Part shown: positions 43,432 through 52,760 of the stretch, piece by piece | Position numbering within the stretch: position 1 is the stretch's first letter | Layout: each line of letters begins with the position of its first letter | DNA from: UBA1765 sp045615885 | GTDB taxonomy: Bacteria > Fibrobacterota > Fibrobacteria > Fibrobacterales > Fibrobacteraceae | Assembly (NCBI GenBank): GCA_045615885.1 | Contig: JAZLFR010000010.1 | Span: 1-64,000 of the forward strand | Direction of reading: 5' to 3' | Length of the DNA: 64,000 nucleotides | The notes under the pieces: generated by a model | The model's input: only the letters and a program-made list of their open reading frames with translations | Databases searched by the model: none | What the model was told of the DNA's origin: nothing | Program-made: the position numbers and the translations under genes

Positions 43432-44162
43432 TTAGAGACGAAAGACGAAAGACGAAAGACGAAAGGTATAGGAGTCAGTTACAGGAGTCAGGAACAGGAA
43501 ACTGCAAGGTTCAGAATGTCATGTTCTTGATTTTGTTGCTTGCGGTGTGCGCGTTTGCGGCTCCAAAGGTAAAAAGTGCAAATGCCTATTATGGCGATGC
43601 TGCGTACCAGTATTTTGAAAATCGTTTGCCGTCTGCCGAAATCACTTGCAAAGAAGGCCTAGAAAAATATCCGAACGATTCTCGTTTGCAAATGCTCTTG
43701 GAACGTATTCAGGAAGCTAAGGACGAGCAGCAAAAGGAAAATCAGAAGAACAATCAGAATGGCAATGACCAAAACCAGGATCAGAACCAGGACGAAAACA
43801 AGGATAATCAGGACCAAGATAAACAGAACCAGGATCAAAACCAGGACCAGCAAAATCAGGGTGGAGATTCCTCAAGTTCGAGTGAAAATTCCTCTGACAG
43901 CAATTCTGACCAAAATCAAAACCAGGGCGGTGGAGAAAGCTCTTCTAGCGAGGCGTCTTCAAATTCTAACGACGGTGAGCAGAATCAGCAGCAGGAACAG
44001 CCTGAAGAACAGCAGGCTGACGAAGGGCAGGAACCTGAAGATCCAAATGCGATGTCCAAGGCGGAAGCAGCCCAGTTGCTGAAGGATTTTGACGAGCAGA
44101 ATGGCGAGCGAAAACCGTGGAAACCTGCGCGCGGCCAAACATATCCTGAAAAGGACTGGTAA
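43428..44162 (+). CDS. TPR-like protein with Gln/Asn/Asp/Ser-rich tail, repeat-encoded N-terminus
   Basis: 244 aa. GGAGGTGAT at 43419-43427 directly precedes the ATG at 43428, a near-perfect ribosome site. Residues 1-31 (starting MIRDERRKTKDERYRSQ) come from GACGAAA heptamers and an AGGAGTCAG-type repeat; the natural signal peptide begins at Met32 (FLILLLAVCAFAA, 43521). The mature part has one TPR-like pair (YYGDAAYQYFENRLPSAEITC, YPNDSRLQMLLERIQE), then about 110 residues of Gln/Asn/Asp/Glu/Ser (DQNQDQNQDENK, SSSSENSSDSNS) and an end KPWKPARGQTYPEKDW resembling BatC-type tails. Last gene of the Bat operon. Confidence 0.8.
   Translation: MIRDERRKTKDERYRSQLQESGTGNCKVQNVMFLILLLAVCAFAAPKVKSANAYYGDAAYQYFENRLPSAEITCKEGLEKYPNDSRLQMLLERIQEAKDEQQKENQKNNQNGNDQNQDQNQDENKDNQDQDKQNQDQNQDQQNQGGDSSSSSENSSDSNSDQNQNQGGGESSSSEASSNSNDGEQNQQQEQPEEQQADEGQEPEDPNAMSKAEAAQLLKDFDEQNGERKPWKPARGQTYPEKDW
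43437..43464 (+). repeat. Four GACGAAA heptamers just after a start codon
   Basis: Four exact copies, followed by AGGAGTCAG-type units at about 43470-43493. Same position relative to the start codon as in the preceding gene. Confidence 0.92.
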
Positions 44163-44210
44163 AGCAAAAATAACGGGGGCTCGTAATAAAATAATACTAT
44201 TTTTAGCGTT

Positions 44211-46772
44211 ATGAAAGGTGTACAGACTAAACTTTTTTGGCAATACATAGTAACGCTTGTCGTAACGCTTGCAGCCCTTGTTGGCATTCTATCATTCACG
44301 TTTAGCTCATTTTTTTCGGTAACGAAGGAAAATGCAGTTACGATTGGTGAAAATTCCATATCGAAAAGCGCAGAGAAGCTGAATAACTTTTTGCTGAAAA
44401 GCATGGATGTGCTTTCTGTGACCGGCCTTGTTGTCGATTTCATGATGGAACAGAAAGCCAGTTCCGCAGAAATTGAGAAGTTCCTGTTGCAGGAAAGCGA
44501 AAAGTACACCGAGACAATCGATAGCAGCTTTACCGGAATTTACGGTAGCTTTAACGGTGTTTACCTTGATGGCTCCGGCTGGGTGCCGGAAGAAGGCTAT
44601 GTGCCTGAAAGCCGCCCGTGGTATATTGATGCCGTGAAGGCAAATGGTGATGTAGCCCTTGTTCCGCCGTATTTTGATGCGCAGACAAAGAGCACGATTA
44701 TATCTATTTGCCGTCTGCTTTCAGACAAGCGCAGTGTGATATCGTTTGATGTGCGCTTGAATTACTGGCAGTCCATTTTGTCTGAAATGGGTAGCGTGGG
44801 AACCCACATGATTATAGACAAGAGCGGTCTTGTCGTGTCCCATTCCGACCTTTCCTATGTCGGTAAGAATATTTTGATGCCGGAATTCAAGGGGACGGAA
44901 CTCCGCTACCTTATCGAAAGGATGTTTAGGACCGAAACCAATTCGTTTGAAGCCATTTTGGAAGGCAAGGCGAACATGGTGTTCAAGGCCCCGGTTCAAA
45001 ATGACTGGTTCATTCTTACAATCATTCCGGAAGAAGCTTTCTTTGAAACGGTGCGTGCGGAACTTGTTAGAAATGTTCTGATTTCCTTGATTCTCTTCAT
45101 CATGCTTGTCTATTTCTGCACGGTCAGCTACAAGAATCGTGTGAACGCCTTGAATTCGAACCGTGCAAAGAGCGTTTTCCTTGCCAACATGAGCCATGAG
45201 ATCCGTACACCGATCAATGGCATTTTGGGCATGAACTCCATGATCTTGAAATCGACGAATGACGACACATTGCGTGAATATGCTTTGAATGTGCAGAGCG
45301 CCGGCCATACGTTGCTTTCGATCGTGAACGACATTCTTGATATTTCGAAGATCGAATCAGGCAAGATGCAGATTATCGAGAGCGAATATGAATTGTTCTC
45401 TGTGCTGAACGACTGCTACAACATGGTGGCTTCGAAGGCCGAAGAAAAGGCTCTTGAATTCAAGATGGTCGTAGACCAGAATTTGCCGTCCACATTGATT
45501 GGTGACGAAGTCCGCATTCGCCAGGTGATTGGCAACTTGCTTTCTAACGCTGTCAAATATACGAAGCGCGGCTCCGTTACGTTTGAAATGGCTTTGGAAC
45601 TTGCAAAGACGGGTGCCGTTGTTTCGGAAGGTTCCCGCGTAATGTTGAAAATCAAGGTTTCTGATACGGGACTTGGCATTCGCACCGAAGACATGGAAAA
45701 ACTGTTCCAGCAGTTCTTGCGCTTTGACGAAAAGAAGAACAGGACGATTGAAGGCACTGGCCTTGGCCTGAACCTTACTCGCAGCCTTGTTGAAATGATG
45801 GATGGTGACATCTATGTGCAGAGCGAATACGGCAGAGGCTCCACCTTTACAGTTGAAATTCCTCAGCAGGTCAAGAATGCCGAAGCTCTCGGCAATTTTG
45901 CAGAACGCTACCGCCAGGCAATTTCAAAGAAGGAACAGATTCGCGAAAAAGTCTATGCGCCAAAGGCTAAGATTCTTGTTGTTGACGATGTCCGCATGAA
46001 CTTGAAGGTTGTGGAAGGCCTGCTCAAGGAAACTGCTATACAGATTGATTCCGTGATGAGCGGACGCGCTGCCTTGGAACATGTGCGCGAAAAACAGTAT
46101 GACATAGTGTTCCTTGACCACATGATGCCGGAAATGGATGGCATTGAAACGCTCCATAGAATGCGTGCCATGGACGACAACATGAGCAAGGGTAAGCCTG
46201 TAATCATGCTTTCGGCAAATGCCGTCATCGGTGCCAAGGAAGGCTATCTTAAGGAAGGCTTTAACGACTATGTTTCCAAGCCGATTAACGAAATTGAACT
46301 CTTCAAAATTTTGAAGAAGTATTTGCCGCAGGAACTGCTTGAAGATCCTAATGCAGGTGCCGAAAGCAAGGAAGCCGCAGAAGAAACGGCAGCCTCGGTT
46401 GCAGATGAAACAGACGATACGGTTCTTGGCAAGCTTTCACGCGTTGATGGCCTGGATGTGAAAACCGGCATGAACTATTGCATGAATAGCGAAGAGTTCT
46501 TTTTGGAAATGCTGAATGAATACAGGTCGGCGGACAGGGGTGCTGAACTTGACGGTTTCTTCCTAGCGAAGGATTGGAAAAGTTATCACATAGCAGTGCA
46601 TGCTCTAAAGGGTAATTCCCGCACAATTGGCGCTACCGAACTTTCCAAGCTTGCCGAAAAACTGGAAAAGTCCTGTGTTGCAGGCGATACCGCCTTTGTG
46701 GAAGGTCACCATAAGGAAATGCTGCTTATGTACAAAACTCTTGTGGAACGACTTGAGAAGGCTCTTTCGTAA
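44211..46772 (+). CDS. Hybrid sensor histidine kinase/response regulator with HPt domain, second copy
   Basis: 853 aa. Helix at about 11-33, dCache-type sensor (YGSFNGVYLDGSGWVPEEGY, ESRPWYIDA, DVRLNYWQSIL), helix at about 285-303, HisKA with LANMSHEIRTPINGILGMNS, HATPase with NLLSNAVKYT, SDTGLGIR and GTGLGLNL, receiver with LVVDDVRMNLK and Asp in FLDHMMPEMDG, then a Glu/Ala-rich linker and an HPt with AVHALKGNSRTIGA. The overall plan and many motifs match the kinase at 5951, minus its PAS region. Phosphorelay output is not encoded nearby. It is followed after 3 bases by the gtrA-like gene, so the kinase and the glycosylation genes share a transcript. Confidence 0.93.
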   Translation: MKGVQTKLFWQYIVTLVVTLAALVGILSFTFSSFFSVTKENAVTIGENSISKSAEKLNNFLLKSMDVLSVTGLVVDFMMEQKASSAEIEKFLLQESEKYTETIDSSFTGIYGSFNGVYLDGSGWVPEEGYVPESRPWYIDAVKANGDVALVPPYFDAQTKSTIISICRLLSDKRSVISFDVRLNYWQSILSEMGSVGTHMIIDKSGLVVSHSDLSYVGKNILMPEFKGTELRYLIERMFRTETNSFEAILEGKANMVFKAPVQNDWFILTIIPEEAFFETVRAELVRNVLISLILFIMLVYFCTVSYKNRVNALNSNRAKSVFLANMSHEIRTPINGILGMNSMILKSTNDDTLREYALNVQSAGHTLLSIVNDILDISKIESGKMQIIESEYELFSVLNDCYNMVASKAEEKALEFKMVVDQNLPSTLIGDEVRIRQVIGNLLSNAVKYTKRGSVTFEMALELAKTGAVVSEGSRVMLKIKVSDTGLGIRTEDMEKLFQQFLRFDEKKNRTIEGTGLGLNLTRSLVEMMDGDIYVQSEYGRGSTFTVEIPQQVKNAEALGNFAERYRQAISKKEQIREKVYAPKAKILVVDDVRMNLKVVEGLLKETAIQIDSVMSGRAALEHVREKQYDIVFLDHMMPEMDGIETLHRMRAMDDNMSKGKPVIMLSANAVIGAKEGYLKEGFNDYVSKPINEIELFKILKKYLPQELLEDPNAGAESKEAAEETAASVADETDDTVLGKLSRVDGLDVKTGMNYCMNSEEFFLEMLNEYRSADRGAELDGFFLAKDWKSYHIAVHALKGNSRTIGATELSKLAEKLEKSCVAGDTAFVEGHHKEMLLMYKTLVERLEKALS

Positions 46773-46775
46773 AAG

Positions 46776-47225
46776 ATGAAAAAAATAAGCAAATGCATTC
46801 CGGGACGAGACTCCCTGCTTGGCCAGTTTTTCCGTTACTTGGTGACTGGCGGTCTGGCCTTTGTAGCCGACTTTGGACTTTTTGCACTGTTTCTTTATGT
46901 ATTTGAATGGCATTACCTGATTGCAAATCTGGTAGGCCTGGTCGCTGGATTGGTGATCAATTACTACATAAGTGTTGTGTGGGTGTTCTCGACATGCAAG
47001 AGAAATCTGAAAAATAAGGGTATGGAAATCCTTATCTTTTGCCTGATCGGTTTTGCCGGTGTTGGCGTGAACCAGCTGTGCATGTACCTGTTGGTTGACT
47101 ACTTGCAGATTCTTGAAATAGTTTCGAAGATTGTTGCGGCAGGTATTGTGCTGCTTTGGAATTTTGGAGTTCGCAAATTCCTGCTGTTCCGCGGGAAGCG
47201 CGAAAACAATGTTTTGGAAGGATGA
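46776..47225 (+). CDS. GtrA-family membrane protein
   Basis: 149 aa with four predicted helices (QFFRYLVTGGLAFVADFGLF, YLIANLVGLVAGLVINYYIS, ILIFCLIGFAGVGVNQLCMY, KIVAAGIVLLWNFGVRKF). The pattern RY-x-G and NF..RK-F is that of GtrA proteins, thought to flip or help transfer polyprenyl-linked sugars across the inner membrane. The next two genes (FAD enzyme, membrane glycosyltransferase) fit a sugar-lipid pathway. Confidence 0.88.
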   Translation: MKKISKCIPGRDSLLGQFFRYLVTGGLAFVADFGLFALFLYVFEWHYLIANLVGLVAGLVINYYISVVWVFSTCKRNLKNKGMEILIFCLIGFAGVGVNQLCMYLLVDYLQILEIVSKIVAAGIVLLWNFGVRKFLLFRGKRENNVLEG

Positions 47226-47231
47226 TTGTCT

Positions 47232-48842
47232 ATGGTTTCTAAGGATTCAAAAATTGCAGTTATTGCTGGCGCTGGCCCTGCAGGCTTGACCGCGGCTCTT
47301 GAATTGTTGCGTACTACAGATGTAAAACCGGTGATTTTTGAAGCTGAAAATGTTATCGGCGGAATTTCGCGTACGGCAAAGTACAATGGCAACCGCATGG
47401 ACATTGGCGGCCATCGCTTCTTTAGCAAGAGTGATACGGTGATGGACTGGTGGCAGGCCATATTGCCTTTGCAGGGGGCTGCAAGCCGTGACGACATTGC
47501 CATCGGCCGCAAAGTGCCGCTGACTTCCGGCGGTCCAAATCCAGAGAATGAAGACCTGGTAATGCTTTGCCGCAGCCGTCTTTCTAGAATTCTTTTTTTG
47601 CGCAAGCTTTTTGATTATCCAGTAACATTGAACGGTGACACGATCCGCAATCTTGGCCTTTGGCGCATGTTCAAGATTGGCATGAGCTACATGAAGGTGC
47701 AGCTGCTCCCGGCTCGCAAGGAAAAGAGCCTGGAAGATTTCATGATCAACCGTTTCGGTGTGGAACTGTACAAGACATTCTTCCGTGATTATACGGAAAA
47801 AGTGTGGGGTGTTCCCTGCAGCGAAATCAGCCCGGATTGGGGTGGTCAGCGAATTAAGGGGCTTTCCATTACCAAGACCGTTCTGCATGCGCTGAAACAG
47901 ATTTTTGCATCCAAGAAACCGGCTGCAGAATCTGGAGACATTCGACAGAAGAATACGGAAACGAGTCTTATAGGCCAGTTCCTTTACCCGAAATATGGCC
48001 CCGGCCAGCTTTGGGAAACCGTTGCAGATAAAGTAAAGGCTGCGGGTGGCGAAATTCACATGAATGTCAAAGTCGTGAGCGTGAAGCGTGAAGGCAATCG
48101 CGTCGTTGGCGTTGTCGTGGATCATGGCCAATATACAGAAACCATTCCTTGCGACTATTTCCTTTCTACGATGCCGGTGAAGGAACTGGTTTGCGCTCTG
48201 GATGACGAATCGGCTCCGGTGCCTGCAGAAGTCAAGCGGGTTGCCGATGGGCTTGTGTACCGCGACTTTATGACGGTCGGACTTTTGCTTGATAAACTTT
48301 TGATCAAGAATCCGGCCAAGGCGGGAACTCCAGAAAGCAAGTTGAAATTCGTTGCCGATAACTGGATCTATGTGCAGGAAAATGACGTGAAGCTTGGACG
48401 CATCCAGATTTTTAACAACTGGAGCCCGTACCTTGTAAGTGACCCGGAAAAGGTCTGGATTGGCTTGGAATATTTTGCCAATGAAGGTGATGAAATGTGG
48501 CGCATGGCGGATGCCGACTTCATCAAGTTTGCAATTGACGAACTTGAAAAGATCCTTGTTGCAAATCCTGAAGATGTTCGCGATTCTGTATGCTTTCATA
48601 TCAAGAAGGCATACCCGGCATACTTTGGCACTTACGGGGAATTTGAAAAAATCCGCTCCTTTGTTGACCCTATAGAGAACCTGTTCCTCATGGGCCGCAA
48701 TGGCATGCACAAGTACAACAATATGGACCATAGCATGCTTACCGCCATGGAGACTGTCAAATGCATTCGCGAGGGATCCTTTGACAAGTCTGCCGTATGG
48801 AACGTGAATACCGAAGAAGACTATCACGAAGGAAAGAAGTAG
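47232..48842 (+). CDS. FAD-dependent oxidoreductase, UDP-galactopyranose mutase/protoporphyrinogen oxidase-like
   Basis: 536 aa from MVSKDSK; a TTG two codons upstream is possible. Rossmann FAD-binding start IAVIAGAGPAGLTAALELL with the ribose-binding Glu in VIFEAENVIGGISRT, then MDIGGHRFFSKS, the second FAD contact, FFRDYTEKVWGVPCSEISPDW and, near the end, LFLMGRNGMHKYNNMDHSM. Such proteins sit in glycan and polyprenyl-sugar clusters and are often annotated as amine oxidase-like. Substrate unknown; redox chemistry or mutase chemistry on a nucleotide or lipid sugar is inferred from neighbours. Confidence 0.82.
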   Translation: MVSKDSKIAVIAGAGPAGLTAALELLRTTDVKPVIFEAENVIGGISRTAKYNGNRMDIGGHRFFSKSDTVMDWWQAILPLQGAASRDDIAIGRKVPLTSGGPNPENEDLVMLCRSRLSRILFLRKLFDYPVTLNGDTIRNLGLWRMFKIGMSYMKVQLLPARKEKSLEDFMINRFGVELYKTFFRDYTEKVWGVPCSEISPDWGGQRIKGLSITKTVLHALKQIFASKKPAAESGDIRQKNTETSLIGQFLYPKYGPGQLWETVADKVKAAGGEIHMNVKVVSVKREGNRVVGVVVDHGQYTETIPCDYFLSTMPVKELVCALDDESAPVPAEVKRVADGLVYRDFMTVGLLLDKLLIKNPAKAGTPESKLKFVADNWIYVQENDVKLGRIQIFNNWSPYLVSDPEKVWIGLEYFANEGDEMWRMADADFIKFAIDELEKILVANPEDVRDSVCFHIKKAYPAYFGTYGEFEKIRSFVDPIENLFLMGRNGMHKYNNMDHSMLTAMETVKCIREGSFDKSAVWNVNTEEDYHEGKK

Positions 48843-48843
48843 C

Positions 48844-50607
48844 ATGGAAAAAAAGTTTTGGGTAGGGCGTCTTGTTAGAAGGCCGGAATTCTATTTGGTT
48901 CTGATTGTCTCTTTGCTTTGCGCTCTGTTTTTTTCGGAACGCGTGATTGCCGAAAACGTTCTTCTTGAAATCAATGATTCCCAGAAGCCTGCCGTTTTCC
49001 CGATAATGAGAAGCATGGAACAGGGGCAGAATTTCAGGGTATCCTTTGACATAACATCTTCTGAAATTTATGATCTGCATGTGATTCCCGATGACTGTGT
49101 TAAAGGAATTGCGGTGAATGGCGTTAGCGCGGATTTGCAGGGAATTGATGGCCTTTGCAACTTTAACAGTGGGTTCACGCTTTCTCGAGACCGTTTTGCT
49201 CAAGCCGAAAAAAATCATTTTGACTTTTATGTTAGGAATGGCGGTGGGCCGGGCGGCTTGAATGTAATGGTTTTTGCAAAAAAAAGTGCATTCGCTTCTG
49301 TCGTTTCTTGGCTGCTCTACATATCGATCGTTATTGCTTTTGTCGTGGTGCTGCGCAAGCTTCGGGTTGGCATGCTCGCGGCCCTTGTTTTGACAATCGG
49401 TTTTGTGGTGAGAATGTATTTTGGCTTGGCGTTGCCTGACCAGAACAAGTTTGCCTATGATGTTGACGGGCACATAGCCTATGTTCAACACATTGTGGAA
49501 AACAAGGCGATTCCTGGTGCTAAGGATTGCTGGACATGCTACCATCCCCCGGTCTATTTTGCCACGATGGCTCCTATATGGACCGCCTCCAAAGTGTTCA
49601 ACATTTCTGGAACGAACGCTTTGCAAATAGCAAGTTTTGTTTTCTCCATTGCGTTCATGATTTTTGGCTTTTTTGTGCTGCGCGAATTTTTGAAAGGAGC
49701 GCCCCTTTTTGCCGCTACCATGGTTTGGGCTCTTTGGCCAATGTTGATAATGTCTGCCACACGCATTGGAAATGATCAGCTTTTCTACTTGCTCCATATC
49801 GTTTGCCTGTGGGGTGCCTTGAAATATGTTGGAACTCATAAAGGCAAATTCATATTGGTTTCTGCCGTGGCAACTTTGCTTGGCATGTGGACGAAATCTA
49901 CGGCTGTGGTTTCGTTGGGCATTTGCTGCCTTGCTTTAGTTTTGGGTTATTTCTATTCTCGCGACCGCCTGCTGCCCTCAAAAACGGAACTTGCTACGGT
50001 GCTTTTGCTTGCCGTGACTGTTGCTGGAATTTTGATAAAAATGGTAGTGAGTGAAGGAGGGCTTGTTAGCAACGCGGGCAGCTTGCATGGTGGATTGAAA
50101 GTCGGGAATGACTTCATCAATTTCTTGTATGTCGATGTGCAGCAGTTGCTTGCCCAGCCGTTTACAAGTGCGTGGAAAGATGAACTTGGGCGCCAGTACT
50201 TTATTAACTATGCGATGAAGACTTCTTTGTTCGGTGAGTTTACCTTGCTGAAGGAACACGTTGGAGTTGGTGTTGCTGAAGTTGTCAATATCTCGTTCCT
50301 ATTGCTGTTGCCTTATTGCATAAGAGGCTTCTGGAGCAACCGTATGTCGAAAAGGACTCTTTTGCTTTTTGTGCAGGGTGTCGCGTTTGTTTTAGCTCTT
50401 GCATTTTTGCGCTACCAGTATCCGTACTCATGCAGCAACGATTTCCGTTACATAATGCCGTCTCTGCTTACTTTGATTCCTTTTGCCGGAATGGGGCTTG
50501 GTGTTGAAAAAGCTTCATTGAAGTGGAAGTCTTGCGGCTATTTGCTCATAACGGTTTTTGCTCTCTCTTCTGTAGTGCTTATGGTGATGACAGCAAATAG
50601 TCTTTAA
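48844..50607 (+). CDS. Polytopic membrane glycosyltransferase, GT39/ArnT-like
   Basis: 587 aa. Helix at about 17-35, a periplasmic beta domain at about 36-150, then about ten helices. After the second helix the loop contains YDVDGHIAYVQHIVENKAIPG and CWTCYHPPVYFATMAP, the acidic first loop and HPP motif of GT-C enzymes that use polyprenyl-phosphate sugars. Likely transfers a sugar to a protein or glycan on the periplasmic side. It starts 1 base after the FAD enzyme stop. With gtrA and the oxidoreductase it forms a small glycosylation operon; the acceptor could be surface proteins such as the cellulases, which is speculation. Confidence 0.82.
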   Translation: MEKKFWVGRLVRRPEFYLVLIVSLLCALFFSERVIAENVLLEINDSQKPAVFPIMRSMEQGQNFRVSFDITSSEIYDLHVIPDDCVKGIAVNGVSADLQGIDGLCNFNSGFTLSRDRFAQAEKNHFDFYVRNGGGPGGLNVMVFAKKSAFASVVSWLLYISIVIAFVVVLRKLRVGMLAALVLTIGFVVRMYFGLALPDQNKFAYDVDGHIAYVQHIVENKAIPGAKDCWTCYHPPVYFATMAPIWTASKVFNISGTNALQIASFVFSIAFMIFGFFVLREFLKGAPLFAATMVWALWPMLIMSATRIGNDQLFYLLHIVCLWGALKYVGTHKGKFILVSAVATLLGMWTKSTAVVSLGICCLALVLGYFYSRDRLLPSKTELATVLLLAVTVAGILIKMVVSEGGLVSNAGSLHGGLKVGNDFINFLYVDVQQLLAQPFTSAWKDELGRQYFINYAMKTSLFGEFTLLKEHVGVGVAEVVNISFLLLLPYCIRGFWSNRMSKRTLLLFVQGVAFVLALAFLRYQYPYSCSNDFRYIMPSLLTLIPFAGMGLGVEKASLKWKSCGYLLITVFALSSVVLMVMTANSL

Positions 50608-50631
50608 TAAAATTATTTTGGAGTTCTTAGT

Positions 50632-52581
50632 ATGAACAAAATGATTGTTGGTTTTTTGGCAGGTGCTGCTTTGGCTGGTTCTGCTATTGCGGCAACGCTC
50701 CCAACTGCAGCTGAAATCCAGAAGAACATGGGCATGGGTTACAATATCGGTAACTCCATGGAAGTTCCGAATGACCCTACCGGATGGGGCAACCCTTACC
50801 CGACGCAGGCTTTGCTGGACTCTATCAAGGCGGCAGGTTTTAGCACCGTCCGCATCCCATGCGCTTGGGATTCCCATACTCGAAACGGAGCCATCACCGA
50901 AACATGGCTTGACTCCGTTAAGACAGTTGTGGATTATGCCCTGCGTAACGAACTGTACGTGGTTCTGAACATCCATCACGAAGGTGAAGGTGGCTGGTTT
51001 CAGACCAAGATGGCGACCACCAAGAACACCACCGTCGATAACAAGATGAAGACTTACTGGACTCAGATTGCCAACAAGTTCAAGAACTACGACGAGCATC
51101 TTCTTTTTGCAGGTGCCAACGAACCGGGCGAAGGGCAGCAGGGCCTTGAGTGGACAAGCCAGCACGCCCAGGTTCTCATGGGCTATTACCAGACCTTCAT
51201 TAACGCAGTCCGCGCCACCGGCGGCAATAACGCCACCCGAACCTTGATTATTCAAGGCCTGCAGACCGATATCGACAAGTCCGTAGAGTTTGCTCCGACA
51301 AGCATCTTCCCGAAGGATAATGTTTCTGGACGTCTCATGTTCGAAGTACATTTCTATGGCCCTTATCAGTATGTGCTCATGACAAGCTCCCAGAACTGGG
51401 GATGCCCTAATGGCGACATCCAGGTGCAGTATTATTATGGCGATTATCTGAAGCCAAGCGATCCGAAGCACAACGCAGGTTTCAACTGCTGGGCTAACGC
51501 CATCGACAAGGACCAGGCTAGCATCGCTTTCCCCAACGCCCAGTTCGCCAAGATGAAGTCCAACTATGTTGACAAGGGCTACCCCGTCATTATCGGTGAA
51601 TTCGGTTCCCTGTACCGTTCCCCGGAACTCTCCGGTTCCGATTTGGAACTGCACCGCCAGGGCCGTATCCAGTGGCACAAGGACGTTGTAACAGCGGCTA
51701 AGAACTACGGCCTCACGCCAATTGTCTGGGATATGGGTAACGAAGGCGCCAGCTACGATAATATGGCCTACATCCGCCGCCAGACGAACAAGTTCGGCGG
51801 CCCCATGGGCAAGGTGGTGGAACCTGAAATCATTAACGCCATGCGCGGCGTCTATGGCCTTGGCTCCTATGTGAACAAGGGCGTTACTCATACGGAAAGA
51901 CTAATTCCGGGTAGCACCCCGATCCAGAGTTCCAGCTCGGTAAAGTCCAGCTCCAGTTCTGCGAAGTCCTCCTCAAGTAGCGTAAAATCTTCTTCCAGCA
52001 GTGTTCAAAGCAGTTCTTCTGTTAACCCTTGGCAGCCGCAGTCCAGCTCCAGCGTAAAAAGCAGTTCTTCCGGTAGTTGCATTGCGTCTTGCGATAGCCA
52101 TAGCTACAGCGAAGCGGAGCTTTGCGCAATGGGCATGAAGAATTTCTGCGTTGAAAGTTCTTCTAGCGAGGAATCTAGCAGTAGCGAAATGGACCCGCCA
52201 TGCGACGCCCTGATTCCGGAATGCGGCTATAGCGAAACTGAACTTTGCAGTATGGGCGTGCTCGAATATTGCGACCCGCCATGCGACGCCCTGATTCCGG
52301 AATGTGGCCTTACGGTAGAGGAACTCTGCAACATGGGCGTGGTTGAATATTGCGGCCAAAACGCAATCAAGCAGGCTCCGGCCGGAAAAGTGGTGAAACT
52401 TTCCCGTGAAGGGAATTTCGTCGTTGCAGGCGGTGCAATTGCGTTGTTTGACGCCACGGGCCATCTTGTTCGCAAGGTCGCAGATTCCGGGGAGGCAACA
52501 AAGCTTTCGCTCGAGGGTCTTCGTAAAGGTGTCTATATTGCCCAAAGCGGAGGAAATACCTTAAAAATTTCCGTCAAATAG
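50632..52581 (+). CDS. GH5 endoglucanase with Ser linkers, three 4-Cys modules and sorting tail
   Basis: 649 aa. Signal peptide about 20 residues. GH5 domain 21-420: MGMGYNIGNSMEVP, VRIPCAWDSH, VLNIHHEGEGG, acid/base Glu164 in FAGANEPGEG, nucleophile Glu323 in VIIGEFGSLYR. Residues 432-481 are Ser-rich linkers (SSSSVKSSSSSAKS type). Then come three short Cys modules, residues 483-506, 524-547 and 551-574; modules 2 and 3 share CDALIPECG and ELC-x-MG-x4-YC with spacing C-x6-C-x7-C-x7-C. A sorting-like tail (GAIALFDATGHLVRKVADSG, LRKGVYIAQSGGNTLKISVK) ends the protein. More CCC proline codons than neighbours hint at a different history. Secreted cellulase; Cys modules unassigned. Confidence 0.92.
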   Translation: MNKMIVGFLAGAALAGSAIAATLPTAAEIQKNMGMGYNIGNSMEVPNDPTGWGNPYPTQALLDSIKAAGFSTVRIPCAWDSHTRNGAITETWLDSVKTVVDYALRNELYVVLNIHHEGEGGWFQTKMATTKNTTVDNKMKTYWTQIANKFKNYDEHLLFAGANEPGEGQQGLEWTSQHAQVLMGYYQTFINAVRATGGNNATRTLIIQGLQTDIDKSVEFAPTSIFPKDNVSGRLMFEVHFYGPYQYVLMTSSQNWGCPNGDIQVQYYYGDYLKPSDPKHNAGFNCWANAIDKDQASIAFPNAQFAKMKSNYVDKGYPVIIGEFGSLYRSPELSGSDLELHRQGRIQWHKDVVTAAKNYGLTPIVWDMGNEGASYDNMAYIRRQTNKFGGPMGKVVEPEIINAMRGVYGLGSYVNKGVTHTERLIPGSTPIQSSSSVKSSSSSAKSSSSSVKSSSSSVQSSSSVNPWQPQSSSSVKSSSSGSCIASCDSHSYSEAELCAMGMKNFCVESSSSEESSSSEMDPPCDALIPECGYSETELCSMGVLEYCDPPCDALIPECGLTVEELCNMGVVEYCGQNAIKQAPAGKVVKLSREGNFVVAGGAIALFDATGHLVRKVADSGEATKLSLEGLRKGVYIAQSGGNTLKISVK

Positions 52582-52605
52582 CCTAGATGCCCACGATTCT
52601 CTACA

Positions 52606-52635
52606 ATCTATCAACAATATGTTGATAGATTTCTT
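52606..52635 (+). terminator. Hairpin after the GH5 gene
   Basis: ATCTATCAAC (52606-52615) pairs with GTTGATAGAT (52621-52630), loop AATAT, followed by TTCTTT. A perfect 10-bp AT-rich stem with a weak T tract; probably the terminator of the cellulase transcript. Confidence 0.6.
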
Positions 52636-52760
52636 TGGACTGGAGGGGCTAGTTTGGCTCGAAAACGGGTGTAAAGTAGTGTAACCCCTTGATAAATCAA
52701 GACTTTTTACTATCTTTGCGCTCAAAATCAAAAGTTTTACCCAAAGGTATAGGTATAATT

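Noticed and set aside
47247..48845. Long minus-strand frame opposite the FAD oxidoreductase
   Set aside because: Antisense shadow; the plus strand carries the FAD-binding motif and operon spacing.
52582..52760. Replication origin upstream of rpmH
   Set aside because: No dnaA gene and no cluster of TTATCCACA-type boxes; the upstream gene is a cellulase and the hairpin there looks like its terminator.
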